NCBI RefSeq assembly: GCF_000003855.2
Contig: NW_003101665.1
Location: forward strand, 62,001 to 126,000
Source of the DNA: Blastomyces gilchristii SLH14081
Lineage: Eukaryota > Ascomycota > Eurotiomycetes > Onygenales > Ajellomycetaceae
DNA: 64,000 nucleotides
Reading direction: 5' to 3'
Positions 11,650 to 23,564 of this stretch are shown piece after piece. The first letter of the stretch is position 1. Each line of letters begins with the position of its first letter. Both the position numbers and the translations under genes were made by a program. The notes beneath the pieces were generated by a model. That model was given only the letters and a program-made list of their open reading frames with translations, was not told the origin of the DNA and made no database searches.

Positions 11650-12650
11650 CTTAATACAGCAGTATTATAAGTATAATAATGTTTTATATTAATATAATAT
11701 ATATTACAGATGATTTTGTCACTGTTCACTATAATAATTACATTATTATTATTAATATACAGAGAAATAGTAAAGTCAGAGAGTAGAAATTCAAGCTTAA
11801 TTAATAGTTTATACAGTTAAATTACAGTTTTTAGACTCTTATTAATAGATATCTACTCAGCTTCTATAATACTTAAAGTTATAGTTATCTATTTAGCTGA
11901 TTTTTATATAATTAAGCTATTAACTAGATGAATGAGAAGATCTGATATAAATTTACAGTTATCAATATTATCTACTTAATTGAAATTAGTACAGACTATA
12001 AAATTAAGATCTTTTATACTAATAGTATACTGAATAAAGTAGTCTGTAGTACTATAAATATAATAAAAGACTCTTTTAACTGCAGCTCAGTAAGCTTATA
12101 TTAACTTGTTTAATCAGTGTATAAGTTTTGTAGTTACAAAGAAAATATCAGAATAAGTATAGATAATAAGATATTAGAGAAATTTAACAGTTTACTGAGA
12201 TTTAAACTTATTAAAGAGTGTAGAGTTAGATTATAGATTAAATACAGATTTTATAAGAATTCTTACAGCTTTGAAGTTTATTATTCTATACTTATTCAAT
12301 ATTAATTTAATATAGATGAATTATAAGAATTTAATATTATTTTTATTATTTTTAATTTTTATATTTAAGTAGTAATTTACAGAGCTTAGATTCTTTATAG
12401 TGAATTAATCAGTGATTTGTATAAATATCTGTTTAAGAGTATTTATATAAATATGATAGCTCTTATAAGACAGTTAATCACATTCTTAATTAGAGACAGA
12501 GAGTAGTAACTCTTTATAATCTTAAAGTTCAGATTATAATAGTTTATATATAATCTGAGATCTTTATTCATCTTCTTTATAAATATCACAGAGGCTTCTG
12601 CAGAGATCTATAAAGATTAAATAAAGCTATTCTTTAAATTCTTCTTTATA
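11650..12650 (-). pseudogene. pol: Copia-1 RT C-terminus and RNase H
   Basis: Minus-strand translation gives FTIKNLSSVNYYLNIKIK, FIYIKLILNKYRIINFKAV and ILIKSVFNL in order. This matches the copia RT C-terminus, where the usual pattern is LG-VNYYLG, then Y-EKIL-FGM-D, then TP. The RNase H part toward 11650 is AT-rich and badly broken. The homologous block in copia-2 (26414-26602) is open and better preserved. Confidence 0.65.
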
Positions 12651-13449
12651 TAAGTCTGCAGAGCTTCTGTCTTATAATAAGAGAGCTTACAGATTAATTT
12701 ACAGAAGAGTTTTTAGTCTTCTATTAAATTTATTATCAGATTCTTCTTACAGTGAGATAAAAGCTTAGCTATTTTAGCTGAACTGAATATGTCTGTGAAA
12801 TCTTAATATTTCTCTGATATTTACAGCTCAGTTTTCATAATTACAAAGTTCTCAGATATTTATAAAGTTATTATATAAATGAGCTTGTCTTCTCTAACTA
12901 ACTCTACAGTATTAACTGATTCTCTCTTTATAAGTAAGTCTATCAATACTGATTAAAAGTATAAACCTGACTTATAGATAGCTATATACAGATTATATCT
13001 TTAAAGTTATACAAGTTTTAAGTATATATTATCTATAATATTTATAATAATCACAGTTTCTGTAAGTCTTCTTCAAGTTTCAGAGAGATCTTGTAATTCA
13101 AAGATAACTTTTATAAGTCTTTTAACTCTCAGATCTGAGTTCTCACACTCTGCTTATTATAAGAGTAGATTCTCAGTTTTTATAACATAGCTTATTTACT
13201 CTGTGAGTTTTAAAGACACTACAGTGATCTGAAATTCTGAGTTTATTAATACTTCTTATACTTATAAGATAGTAGTACTGCAGTATAATCTCTTTCTATG
13301 AATATATATTTTCATTAAAAGAGTAACAGATTCAGATATCAACTTTAAAATTATTAAGAAGATAGTTACTAATACTGTCTGTAACTTCTTAAATTTTTAT
13401 TTTAATTTATCAGAATAGTTTGTACAGAGATATTCTGATTTAAAATAGA

Positions 13450-14250
13450 TGAAGTAGAGACTCTGTTTCTTAATCTCTCTATTATATACTCTATTTATAG
13501 AAGCTTATACAGCTCTCTCTCTCTACTTAGTATTCAGATAGAAGTCTCTCTATACTCTATTATCTTTCTCTGATAAATCTATTCTCTATTATTCTGACTC
13601 TTATAGAGCTGATTAATAATCTGCTCTCTGTAAGTCTGTAACTCTCACAGTGATTTATAAGTAATAAATAAGAGTTATCAATTTATTCAGAGATAAGAAC
13701 TTAGAGTTTTACTTAATAAGTGTATTTTACATATCTTTATTCAGTCTATTTATAAATATTATTATTCAGATCTTGTTTCAGAGCTCTGTTTTCACAGATC
13801 TTAATTCATATTATAATTTAATAAAGTACTGTGAATAGTCTTTATCAGATTTCTTATCTCTTTTTTCAATATTGATAATTATAGCTCAGATGTTCTCTAT
13901 TCAGATTACAGAGTTTTTTAACTTATTCTCTAGATAGATTTTAAAAATAGATCAGTAGAATCTCTTATAATTATTCTCTAGACAATTCAGTTAGTTCTTA
14001 ACTTCAGTATAGTAGAGATCTGTTATTATATAAATAATAACTTCTTCATCTTTCATGTCATACAGCTGAGCTTGTGAGTTAATTTTAAATACAAACTTAT
14101 AAAAGCTTTTATAGATTATAATTCAGTATATAATCTTAAGTAATTATAGCTTAAGAAAGTTTCTTTTTAATTTATAAGTATCTTTGAAGATTATATCTAG
14201 AGACTCAGTTTAAGAGTGTTTACAGATAGTAAGTATTTCTTATAGAAAAA
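13450..14250 (-). pseudogene. gag: Copia-1 gag-like relic
   Basis: Minus-strand reading (TGA as former Trp) gives a capsid-like helical stretch with DKDYSQYFIKLWYELRSVK and IFINRLNKDMWNTL, as in retrotransposon gag domains, followed by a basic Arg/Glu-rich segment. No convincing zinc knuckle remains. Position upstream of the RT supports gag. The frame is interrupted by former-Trp and former-Gln stops. Confidence 0.45.
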
Positions 14251-15117
14251 TAGCTTAATTCTGTAAGAGATGTTCAAGAATATTCTTCACTGAAATTGAT
14301 TTATTTATGAATTTAAAGAGTTTCTCTGTTACAGATGTAAAAAATGATACTCTATAAGTAATTAATAAGTTCTCTAAGACTTCTTTTATAAGAGTTATTT
14401 ATAGTTTAGATGACTGCTTCTGAGTATCTATAGTATAGTTTATAGAAATTAAAGTATATAAGTTTCTAGTTTATTCAGTTATAATAGATGATTACTGACT
14501 GACAGAGCTTGAAATGTAAGAATAAGTACTCACAGACAATTATTCAATGTTTGCAGCTTGATATAATATATACTAATAGCTATTAAAAGTATTTACAGTA
14601 GAAAGATAAATGTAGAAGTTAAATATATAATAGAATTCAAGCTAAGTTATGAATAGTAGTCATGAACTTCAGTCTATACAGTTGTGTGTAGTCAAGAGAC
14701 ACTAACTCTATTGATTATATAAGAGATAGAAATAGAGGTAAAGAATCCACGAGAAGCGGGATTTCTTACAGATTTCATTACTGCTGTATAAGACTCTTTA
14801 CTATCTTCTTTTTCAATCTCTTATATGTGATTCTATCCGTATTATTTCTATACTTAGTTCAGTCTAAATTTATCAGAAGTATTACTTAAAATTATTATCA
14901 TTCTACTCTCTTACAGAGTCTCTTTAAGACACTATAATATATTTTACAATCTGTCTTCTCTTACTTAAATGCCTTCTTCTTCTCTCTCTTTAATCTGTGA
15001 CAGTGCTCTCGCATCTTGATAATCTGCAGAATCACAGAATATTTAAAGAGAAATAACATAATTAATTTCAGTGAGTGTTGAGAGAAAGTGAAGATAGAGA
15101 AGACAGTCAGCAATGAT

Positions 15118-15196
15118 ACAATAATAATAATAATAATAATAATAAATAGTAATTATAATAATAATAATGATAATAATAATAATAATAATGATAATA
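15118..15196 (+). repeat. (AAT)n microsatellite
   Basis: Imperfect (AAT/ATA)n run of about 80 bases. It resembles the (AAT)n tails of the LINE copies, but no LINE 3' end or stem-loop precedes it, so I call it a simple repeat only. Confidence 0.8.
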
Positions 15197-16296
15197 AAAG
15201 AAAGAGTGCATTGAAATCTATTATTAACTTATCAAATATAAAGAGATATAAAGAAAATATTGATAGCTTTCAGAGATGTATAGAAACAGCTACAGTGTTA
15301 TATAGTAATATCATCTTTATTCAATATATACACTGTTGATATTCTTTAAATACAGTTATTATATAATCTATATCAGAGATACATGCAGAAAACAGATCTT
15401 TATTACTAGAGAGAATAATTGCAGCAATTCTCTGTTTTTATATTATAAAGATATTTTATTCTCATTTCTTTCTTCTCTCTTTTCTCTTCTTCAAATCATC
15501 ACTTATTTCAAGCTGGTATGAAAACTATTAAAACACTCTTAGAAACTCTCAAATTGAAGAGTATAGACTAATCAAATTTTTAGTAAATATAAAAGAAATT
15601 AAATTATCTTCTATAATATCAATTATCTATTTCTTCTCTTAATAAAATAGCAGTCACATTTCTTCCTCTTCTCTCAAATAAAACATAGCCTGTGAAAAGT
15701 GAGTATTATATCAGATTATAATAATCAACACAGTCTCAGTATACAGAGCTGTATACACATAGTGTGTACTGAATTAAGAAGCTGCATGAAGTGCACACTG
15801 ATAACAGCATCTTAAGAAAAGCTGTGCAGTGTGAGAAAGCTGCAACTCTTGACTATATATATAGAGAGTGAATTGCTGAAGTAAGTGTATATATATTGTA
15901 TGAAAGTAATGCTTTTTAATAATACTCAGTTTTTAATATTATGAAAATAGAGTCTCTCTGTAAGATCAGTTTTAATTTGAAGTTAAAAGATCTTATATTT
16001 CTCAAGATCATCTTTGCATGCCTTATCTGTGAAATTAATGAAGAAAATTATTGATTTCAGTATTCTGTTCTTAATACTATTCAAGTAATAGCAGAGTTCA
16101 CTCTGATCACACTTTTTAAGTATATATTTTCTGATTATTCATATTTATACAGATATATACTGATTATTTATTAGATAATATTAAGATAATAACTCATCAC
16201 AGCTGTGTTACTCTCACTGTGAGAAATACATAATTAATAATGAACATTGTGAAGACTCTGAGAAGTGAGTATTTTAAAAGTACTGCAGCTCTGCAA

Positions 16297-16441
16297 TCTT
16301 GATTTTTTTTAGTTTTTCTTTTATTTTTTTCTTTTTCTTTTTCTTTTCTTTTTCTTTTTTTTTGTTGTGATTTTTTCTTGTTATTGTTTTATTTTTTGTT
16401 TTTGTTTTTTTGTTTTTTTTTATATTTTATATTTTTTTTAC
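16297..16441 (+). repeat. T-rich low-complexity tract
   Basis: About 145 bases made almost only of T with scattered C, G and A. It has no coding potential. It could be a poly-pyrimidine remnant of a retroelement tail read from the other strand; no partner sequence was found. Confidence 0.8.
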
Positions 16442-16795
16442 AATTAAGATTATATGAATTATAATCTGTGTTTAGAAAAGTAATGATATTTGATAATACT
16501 TTCTGTTAAATTTTCAGCAAATGAGCACTATGTTATGATATTATATAAGTGAGAAATGATTTCATAGTCTTATTTAATGTCATTCTTAATAATAAAATCG
16601 GAATGAAAATGCAATTAAGAATTTAAATATATTCTTTATCTAAGACTAAATTTGTAATTTAAAAAGTGAATCTGACACATTTAATATATAAATAACATGA
16701 TTAAAATCAATGTATGAATTAAATCATGATCAGAATAAGACCTTTGAGATGATATAATACTAGAAAGTTGAATGCTGATCTCCACTTCGTATCAC

Positions 16796-17849
16796 GACAG
16801 TTAAATCATAACTGACTCACTTATTTCTATATAATAAGAATATTATATACTTCTTTCACTGTATCTGATTATAAGCTTAAGTATTTTCATTCTGCTCTTA
16901 ACTCATCTGAAAGATTATAAATAATTATAATAAGATTTTCAGATTCAGTGCAGTTATCTGTTTATATACGTATTTAATCTTCTATTACAGATCTATGATC
17001 TGATTTTTTCTTTTCTTATTAATAATAATAATTATATCAGTAAAGCTCTTTATAATGAATACTTAATCTGCAGTAAATATTAATTATTACTTAGCTTTCA
17101 CTTCAGTCTGTCACTGTGTACACAAGACTTTAATTTCATTTAAAATTCTTGTATATGTACAGAGCTTCACTTTTAGTTCAGTGATCTCAGCTGCTTTTCT
17201 TACTACTTTAAGTAAACTCTCTAAGAGGTTCTGTATATCTTTCAGTTTAGATAGCAAAGAAGAGTGTTTCTATTAACTAGAGAAGATATTCATTTCAGAA
17301 GATTTTTATTAATTGTACAGTATCTATTACTCTATAATTTCTATTTTCTATTATTATTATATAATTCTGATAATAATTATCTCTTTCTTTTTATTCTTCT
17401 AAGTAGAGAGCAGACTTCTTTGAATCTGATTCACTGCTTCTATGTTCTTTCTTCTATCTTCTCATATTCACATACATGATATTTGTCTGAGTGTGAAGTT
17501 GTTCTCTAACAAGTAGAGCAGTATTAATCAGACACTCTTTCACTCACTACTTCTTTATACACTCTTATTCTAAGATGGTTTAGAATCACTTTAATATAAT
17601 AACTATAAATCACTTCATAGACAGAATTATCACACTCTGAAGAAGTCTGCACTTCTCACCAGTTTTTAGACATGCTATCAGATATGTTTCAAAGATTGCT
17701 TGAGTTAGTGTATGATTACAGGCGTACGCCCGCTTCTTATATACATTATACTAAATTAATTAGTGGCCGCTAGAGCCCCTTTACATTCATAAGCGTATTC
17801 AGAAGCGGCCGCGTTATTATCCGGCAGTTATACATTCTTCCGAATCACA
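16796..17849 (-). mobile_element. Gypsy-A2, internally deleted and truncated
   Basis: Reverse complement of the 5' part of gypsy-A1. The right end (17686-17849) is the 5' LTR. The segment to its left matches A1 from about 40180 to 41000 (for example the blocks around AGACATGCTATCAGA and the AATCTGAAGATCTTATTA-type region). The match then jumps to the A1 segment near 41460-41560, so about 0.5 kb is missing. The copy stops near 16796 with no gag end, pol or 3' LTR. It abuts a fragment of LINE3 at 17850. Confidence 0.75.
17686..17849 (-). repeat. Gypsy-A2 5' LTR
   Basis: Reverse-oriented copy of the 179-bp LTR of gypsy-A1, about 164 bp long here. It retains GC-rich blocks such as GGCGTACGCCCGCTTC, TAGTGGCCGCTAGAGCC and AGAAGCGGCCGCG. 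The outer end reads CCGAATCACA, from CCGAACCACA in the family. The LTR carries a TATATAAGAAG-like TATA box in its sense direction, decayed here. Confidence 0.8.
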
Positions 17850-17890
17850 TGAATGCTGAAGAAAAGCTACTGAAATGATTCTTATAAAAC
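17850..17890 (+). mobile_element. LINE3 fragment 1 (RT region)
   Basis: Forty-one bases matching LINE1 from about 35387 (TGAATGCTGAAGAAAAGCTA). They run into AAAAC, the target duplicated by gypsy-B1. The LINE sequence resumes at 23565 with no loss. What lies 5' of this fragment is gypsy-A2, so LINE3 was either 5'-truncated or cut there. Confidence 0.8.
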
Positions 17891-18181
17891 TGTAAGAGGC
17901 CTACGCTGAATAGATCGGTATAATATATAGGTTTTATATAACAAAGAGAAAAATGTTAAAGAAGGAAAAGAAAGAGAAAGTACAAGAATCAGTGATTGAA
18001 GTGAATATTTATATGTGTATGTAATGTGTATGCAGTGAAGCTTCAGAGCAGAAGAATAGAAATTCTGTGAGTTTTTCAGCTAAGAATTGATAATTGAGAA
18101 TGATCAAGAATCAGAGCTTTCAGCAGAATCTATGAAGTGTAAAGAAATAGTCTATATAATGATTGAGTGCAGCCTGTCACA
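17891..18181 (-). repeat. Gypsy-B1 3' LTR
   Basis: On the plus strand this reads TGTAAGAGGCC to GCCTGTCACA, so the sense LTR starts TGTGAC and ends CTTACA. It contains the sense-strand TATATAA promoter motif shared with the solo LTR at 38857-39259. It is more strongly mutated than the partner at 23269-23559; differences are almost all transitions at former CpG sites. Confidence 0.9.
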
Positions 18182-18699
18182 TTAGCTTCTCTGTTCTCTG
18201 ATTGTGTGTAGATCTCATCAGTCAAGAGCTGTGATCTTAGATAGTATAAAACTCAGAGTTCAAATTGAGTAATTATAGCTAACTCATTTCACAAGATATT
18301 ATCAGCTGCAGCTGTGAGATCTCTTATCAAGAATATCTTCAATCTCTCATTCAAGTTCATTATCTTCTTCTATGATCCCTGACAGCTGTCAGTTGAAAAT
18401 CAGTTGAGAAGAGAATGAATCAGTGACAGTGTGATAAAACAAGCTTATATAAAAGATATTATAAATTTCTGATGATGTGTCAAGATAGTAGTTATGACTA
18501 TCTAGAACTTCTATCACTTTATACTTGATATGAGAGTAATTCAGTGTATAAGATGAATGTGTAATCTATATATTCTTGAGATTCAATCATATCAAGTCTT
18601 CTATCTTATATTACTCAGCAGAATCTTAGTGAAGATTGATTTGATTCTCTTAATCTTGTTTTATAATTATTATAAAGATCTCTGCTTAGTTGCAGATAT

Positions 18700-21600
18700 C
18701 TTGAAGCTTCATTACTATATTATCAGTAATCTGAATTGAACTGTGAAGATTCAGTGTGAAATATGTGATTTCTAGAAGATTTAATTCTTTTATATAATAA
18801 CTGTGAATAAGAAAGAATAAGCTTTTATCTATTGAAACAGTATCTTGACTGTTGATAGTGATCTCTGTATATAGAAGAAGATTATATCAATCATCTTATA
18901 AGTAATTACAGAACTTATAAAGATAATTCTTTACAGTCTGAATTATCTGTTCTGATGTATTATCAGTCTTGAAGTAATAGACAGTTGATAAATAACATAT
19001 AATCTTGAGAACTTGATAGATTCTTATTCAGAGAGTACTCATGAATTGATGACTCTGATCTGATGCTATAGATCTCAGCAATTCATACATCTAATAGAAT
19101 GAGCTCTGTAGAAAAGCTTTAGTGACTTACTCAGTATTTATCTTATTACAAGATTTTAATATTATATCTTTGCTCAATTGATTTATAATAATCAGAACAT
19201 TCTTACAACTCTTACTCTCAGAGAGATTAATAATGAAGTCAATTACTATATCTTATCAGATTCTATTAGAGATATTGAGTGATTTCAGTAGATCTTTTCT
19301 ACAGTTCTTTCACAAGATAATGAAAGAATAATAGTTACAGTTTTGAATAAAATATCTGATACTGTTTAATATCTCAGATCAGTAGAACTCTTAAGAGATT
19401 ATTCAGTATAATTATTTACAATCTGAGTGATTAGTTATACATGAATCATGCATCTCTTACATTATTCAGATGTATAAGAATTCAGAGTGAGAGACTCAAC
19501 ATTATTTATAAAAATCACAGAGTGTTATTATCATTGATTAAGTATTCTGAGATATCAGTTCTTATATATAGTTCTGAAGAGAATCAGAGTGCTTCTTGAT
19601 ATACTACTTCAGTGAGCACTTGAAGAAGTTCATTAGTTTGAGCTGTTACATGCCATAATTCATTCAGTGTAGGTTTGAAAGAAGTCAAGATATCAGTATT
19701 AGTATTAATATCAGTGTCAGTGACAGTTTGAAGAGAGAATGTTCTAATTGAAGAAGTGTGTATAGTGTCATAAGTTGTTTTATCTTGATTAACTAATATC
19801 TTCAGATCTAGAAGCTGATGTTCTCAGTTTATTTAACAGGTGTCTGTTACATTGAAAGGTATATCTTACTCTTGTTATAAGAGAGTATCTATTATTGAGT
19901 TCTGACTATCAGAACAGTAGTATATTGTAAAATAAAAGTAGCTTAAGAACTCAGATCATTATATCTATCATTTAGTGAGTTTATAGATAGTTATAAAGTA
20001 CTTAAGATTCTTATGATCTGTGATTATCTCAAATTTAAAGATATTTCAGAGTTCAGAGTTTCATTCTTCTAGACAGTATACAATTATAAGAAGTTTCTTA
20101 TCATAGATCTCATAGTTGTATTCAGCAGGACTCAGTTTCTTAGATATAAAGACACATGATTATAAGATATCTTTATTATTATATTATAATATAGCTCTCT
20201 CTATAATATAGTCAGAGAAGTCAGCTTCAATAACTATATTATAATCAGAGTTAAATATTATTAGTAGAGAGATGTTAATGAACATCTTCTTCATCTATAT
20301 AAATACAGCTTCAGTATTCACTAATTACTGAAATACTGAGTTCTTTCTAATGAGTTCTGTAAGTGATCTCACAATATCTGAGAAGTTTTATATAAATCAC
20401 TGATAAAAGTGAGTAAATCTGATGAAGCTTCATACATTGTTTACAGTACATGAAGCTTCTCATTCAAGAATAATAAAGACTTTCTCAGAATTTATTTAAA
20501 TTCTCTTATCAGCTTCTATGATAAAATCTAGATATTTAATACTCTTGACTTTGAAGTCACACTTGTCAATATCTATTAATAGTTCTGCTTCTTATAATCA
20601 TTGTAATACTTTTCACACATATTCTTGATATTCTTTTCTGAACTCATCAGTGAAGATGAGAATGTCATTGAGATATATAGATACAAATTTATCAAGAAAA
20701 TTCTGAAGTGCTCAGTTGATATACTTCTGAAATGTACTGAAGACATTGATCAGTTCAAAGAGTGTAACTATTCATTCAAAGAGATTATAATATGTTTAAA
20801 ATACTATAAGTTATTCATCTTCTTCAGTAATATGAATTTTATGAAACACAGTGATGATATTTAATTTTATAAATCATTGAGCTTGTCTGATGCAAGCTAG
20901 AGTTTCATTGATAAGAGATAAAGAATAGCAGTTCTTCTTGATTAAACTGTTCAATTCTCAATAGTTCACACAGAATCAGAGTTCTTTATCTGATTTCTTT
21001 ACAAAGAGAATAGAAGCTGCAGTGAAAGAGTTACTAATATATATAAATTTCTTATTCAACAGATCATTGAGTATCTTTCAAAGAAGAAGAAGTTCATCTC
21101 AAGACATGTTATAAAGAGAATCTCATGATAACTCAGAGGTCTTATCATTTTTCTTTTCTAACTTGATACTGTGATCTACTTCTTAGTCTTGTAAAGAGAA
21201 TATATTCATAGTGTTATCTTATCAGAAGATATCTAGATATTCATAATATTGTTAAGAGAGTTTTGTATAAGAATCTGTTATTATAGTATGAAATAACTTC
21301 TCTAGAGCTTTCTTGATATCAGTCAGACTGATAGAATAGATTATCATATAATTCTGCTATCAGTGATCTTTTCAGTGACTTTCTTTTCAGAGTATTTCAT
21401 AGATATTGACAGAGATCTGTGACAGATCCATAGTCTTGTGAATGTTATCTTCATGAACTCTATTATTATTAGAGAATATTAAGCTTCTGTTTCAAGTGTT
21501 TAATAAAATGTCTTATTCAGATAGTCAGATCAGTTCTAACATAAGATTATAATAAAGATTATTAACTTCATATACATAGACATCTTCACATTGATATTCT

Positions 21601-21940
21601 CTGATATCTATATTCAACTTCATCATGTAATGAGTACAAATGTCTTTTAAGTCATCAAATTTTGTGAGAAGTCAGAATTTTAATAAGAGAATACACTGAA
21701 GATTATAACATCTTATAACTAAAGATTTAATTATTGCATAATAATATAGACTGCTATCTATCATAGCTTTCATATTATATATATTATCAATTACAGTAGA
21801 TATAAGAATCATGTTCATTGTTATTTTCTCTTCAAATTATTATCATTCAATCTCTTCAAGCTTCTATTTACAAATTTGAACAGAAGCTAATCTTTTCCCT
21901 GTTTTATCAAGATATTCTCATAGTTATCTTTTAAATCTTT
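18700..21940 (-). pseudogene. pol: Gypsy-B1 pol (PR-RT-RH-IN) relic
   Basis: On the minus strand, reverse transcriptase shows IKKNCYSLSLINETLACI, ITVFHKIHITEEDEW and YLNDILIFTDEF (around 20660; YLDD-type motif as YLND), then FEWIVTLFELI-type and FIRFTHFYQ-type blocks. RNase H shows [18 protein letters not shown] and EIITDHKNLKYFIT. Integrase (about 18950-19600) shows a decayed HHCC region and core blocks ending in a D-Q-H-x-F and STVYYFETD-like pattern. Roles: reverse transcription, template removal and chromosomal integration. Many TGA and TAA stops stand at Trp and Gln positions. The better comparison copy is gypsy-B2. Confidence 0.85.
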
Positions 21941-22009
21941 CTTCACTGTAATGTGATTGGCGCGGACAGGCACTGATTCATTCTTTGAGCAAGGAGGTAC
22001 ATAGGCTGA

Positions 22010-22985
22010 TTGACAGTTGAAAGCAATGTGTTCTGATTGATTACAGTTGATACACACTTCTCATTAACATTGATCAGTGACTTCTTCAGGAGTGATCCCA
22101 GGAACTCAGAAGTCTGTTCAGACAGTGAAGACTCTTGCTTATGCATAGATATTCAAGTCTATTCAATTCATAGCATCTGTATCATTGTTATTCTTCAGTG
22201 TGAGTGTATAAGTATAACATCTTCTGCCACTGTTCTGTATACTCTTGAGCTTGGTAAGACAGTTATTCAATGTCTGAAGTTGTATGCAGAAACTTTTATA
22301 AGTCTGGTCTTCATCTACACTTACAAGAATCTGTAAGAGTTTGAAAGTTAATGTCTTCTTAAGCATGCTAATCTTCATTCAATTCTCTCAAGATTGATCA
22401 CCTGCTTCTAAAATCTTAGTGTTGAAGTTAGAGATAAATGTTATAAGAGAAGTATTTCTCTGTCAGACACTGTGTAATCAATCTAATACTTTCTGTTGTA
22501 TAGCAGTATCTCAGAACAGAATGTCAAGATATTTGATAATATTATCAGGCATTTGTAACACTGATTCACATGCTTTCATTCATGAATGAAACTTCTGTTT
22601 CACATGATCCTTCAATCATTCATTGATATATCAATCTTGATTGATTAATGAACTGATGATATCTCTATTTACACTCAGTTTCATGAGCATTTTCATTCTT
22701 CATGATGAGTAGAGAGTGAGATTAAAAGTATTGAAATATGCAGGAGTATCTAAGCATTTCTTCAGCACTTTTATATTCAATTCTGTAGATGTTGGAATTG
22801 CATGAGTTCCTTGTTGAATTAATTGTTGAATTTTCTCATATTAAAGTTGTTGAGTCACATGCATATTAGCTATCTGTTGCTGTTGTAATTTCAACATTTC
22901 TCAGAGCCACTGTGATATTACTTCTATATTCATGTTCAAGAGTTCTCTCATATTATCATTAGACATGGTTATATTGTTTGTCAGA
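22010..22985 (-). pseudogene. gag: Gypsy-B1 gag relic with CCHC knuckle
   Basis: A perfect CX2CX4HX4C knuckle, CINCNQSEHIAFNC, is encoded on the minus strand at 22014-22055, followed by SAYVPPCSKN. The upstream region, to the putative start near 22965, encodes a Gln- and Leu-rich helical capsid-like stretch. The short open frames at 21943-22146 and 22163-22378 are pieces or neighbouring-frame shadows of this region. Confidence 0.75.
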
Positions 22986-23268
22986 TATGTGATCTCCATG
23001 AAATCTGAAGAAGTGTAATTATATGAATATCTCATATGTCTGAGATGTCAGAACTCTCAGGTCTTTCACTGATATTCTCTTTGTAAGATCTTACTCTCTT
23101 CATAAGATTCTGTTATGAGATCAGAGTGACTGATAAGCAAGCTTCTATCTAAGAACTCAGTGTCTGCTTAACTATTTAACTGTTTCTCTATTTCTTACAT
23201 GTTGTTACATGTTCAGATATCTCAGTGAGTAATCATTTCTAATAAGAAGATGATGAATGTTTTTCTAG

Positions 23269-23559
23269 TGTAAGAGGCCTACACTGAATAGATCGGTATA
23301 ATATATAGGTCTTATATGACAAAGAGAAAAATGTTAAAGATGGAAAAGAAAGAGAAAGTGCAAGAATCAGTGATCAGAGTGAATATTTATACACATATGT
23401 GATGTGTACGCGGTGAAGCTTCGGGGTGAAAGAATAGGAATTCCATGGGTTTTTCAGTCAAGAATTGGTGATCAAGAATGACCGAGAATCGAAGCTTTCA
23501 GTGAAATCTATGAAGTGTAAAGAAATAGTCTATATGATGATCAGACGCAGCCCGTCACA
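23269..23559 (-). repeat. Gypsy-B1 5' LTR
   Basis: 291 bp, TGTAAGAGGCC to GCCCGTCACA on the plus strand. It retains more CpG than its partner (for example GTACGCGGTGAAGCTTCGGG). The sense-direction TATA-like motif lies near the TGTAAG end. The adjoining internal sequence to the left should hold the primer-binding site; I could not match it to a tRNA. Confidence 0.9.
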
Positions 23560-23564
23560 AAAAC

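Larger units (their letters stand above)
11403..14760 (-). mobile_element. Copia-1 LTR retrotransposon remnant
   Basis: Minus-strand Ty1/copia-like element. Its left (3') kilobase, about 11403-12430, aligns by eye with copia-2 at 25636-26690, including TAATAAGAATTGAAGAATTA and the RNase H/RT tail. The order on the minus strand is a gag-like region (14250-13450), an RT C-terminus (12650-12150) and RNase H (to about 11650). The space between gag and RT is too short for a full protease-integrase-RT set and no integrase motif was seen, so it is probably internally deleted. The left end abuts the TGTCACG end of gypsy-C. LTRs could not be defined, and the right boundary near the GC-richer patch at 14740-14765 is uncertain. 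Confidence 0.6.
14761..16795. other. Unassigned AT-rich stretch
   Basis: No retroelement domain was recognised here. Short open frames at 15088-15339 and 15336-15521 are built from the AAT microsatellite and AT-rich flanks. A T-rich tract lies at 16297-16441. The stretch ends at the deleted gypsy-A2. It could be LTR or leader sequence of copia-1 or older decayed repeats. Confidence 0.5.
17891..23559 (-). mobile_element. Gypsy-B1, full-length LTR retrotransposon
   Basis: Complete minus-strand Ty3/gypsy element of 5669 bp with two 291-bp LTRs (17891-18181 and 23269-23559). It is flanked by a perfect 5-bp TSD, AAAAC (17886-17890 and 23560-23564), inside LINE3. Coding order on the minus strand: gag with CCHC knuckle (about 22980-22010), protease, reverse transcriptase (about 21300-20400), RNase H, integrase (about 19600-18950) and a C-terminal segment. 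A purine-rich tract on the minus strand precedes the 3' LTR (pyrimidine-rich 18182-18200 on the plus strand). All frames are broken. A second copy is gypsy-B2. Confidence 0.9.

Noticed and set aside
15088..15339. Asn/Ile-rich ORF
   Set aside because: Created by an (AAT)n microsatellite.
20625..20864. Plus-strand ORF conserved between gypsy-B1 and B2 (also 50850-51095)
   Set aside because: Conserved only because it is antisense to the RT active-site region of gypsy-B.
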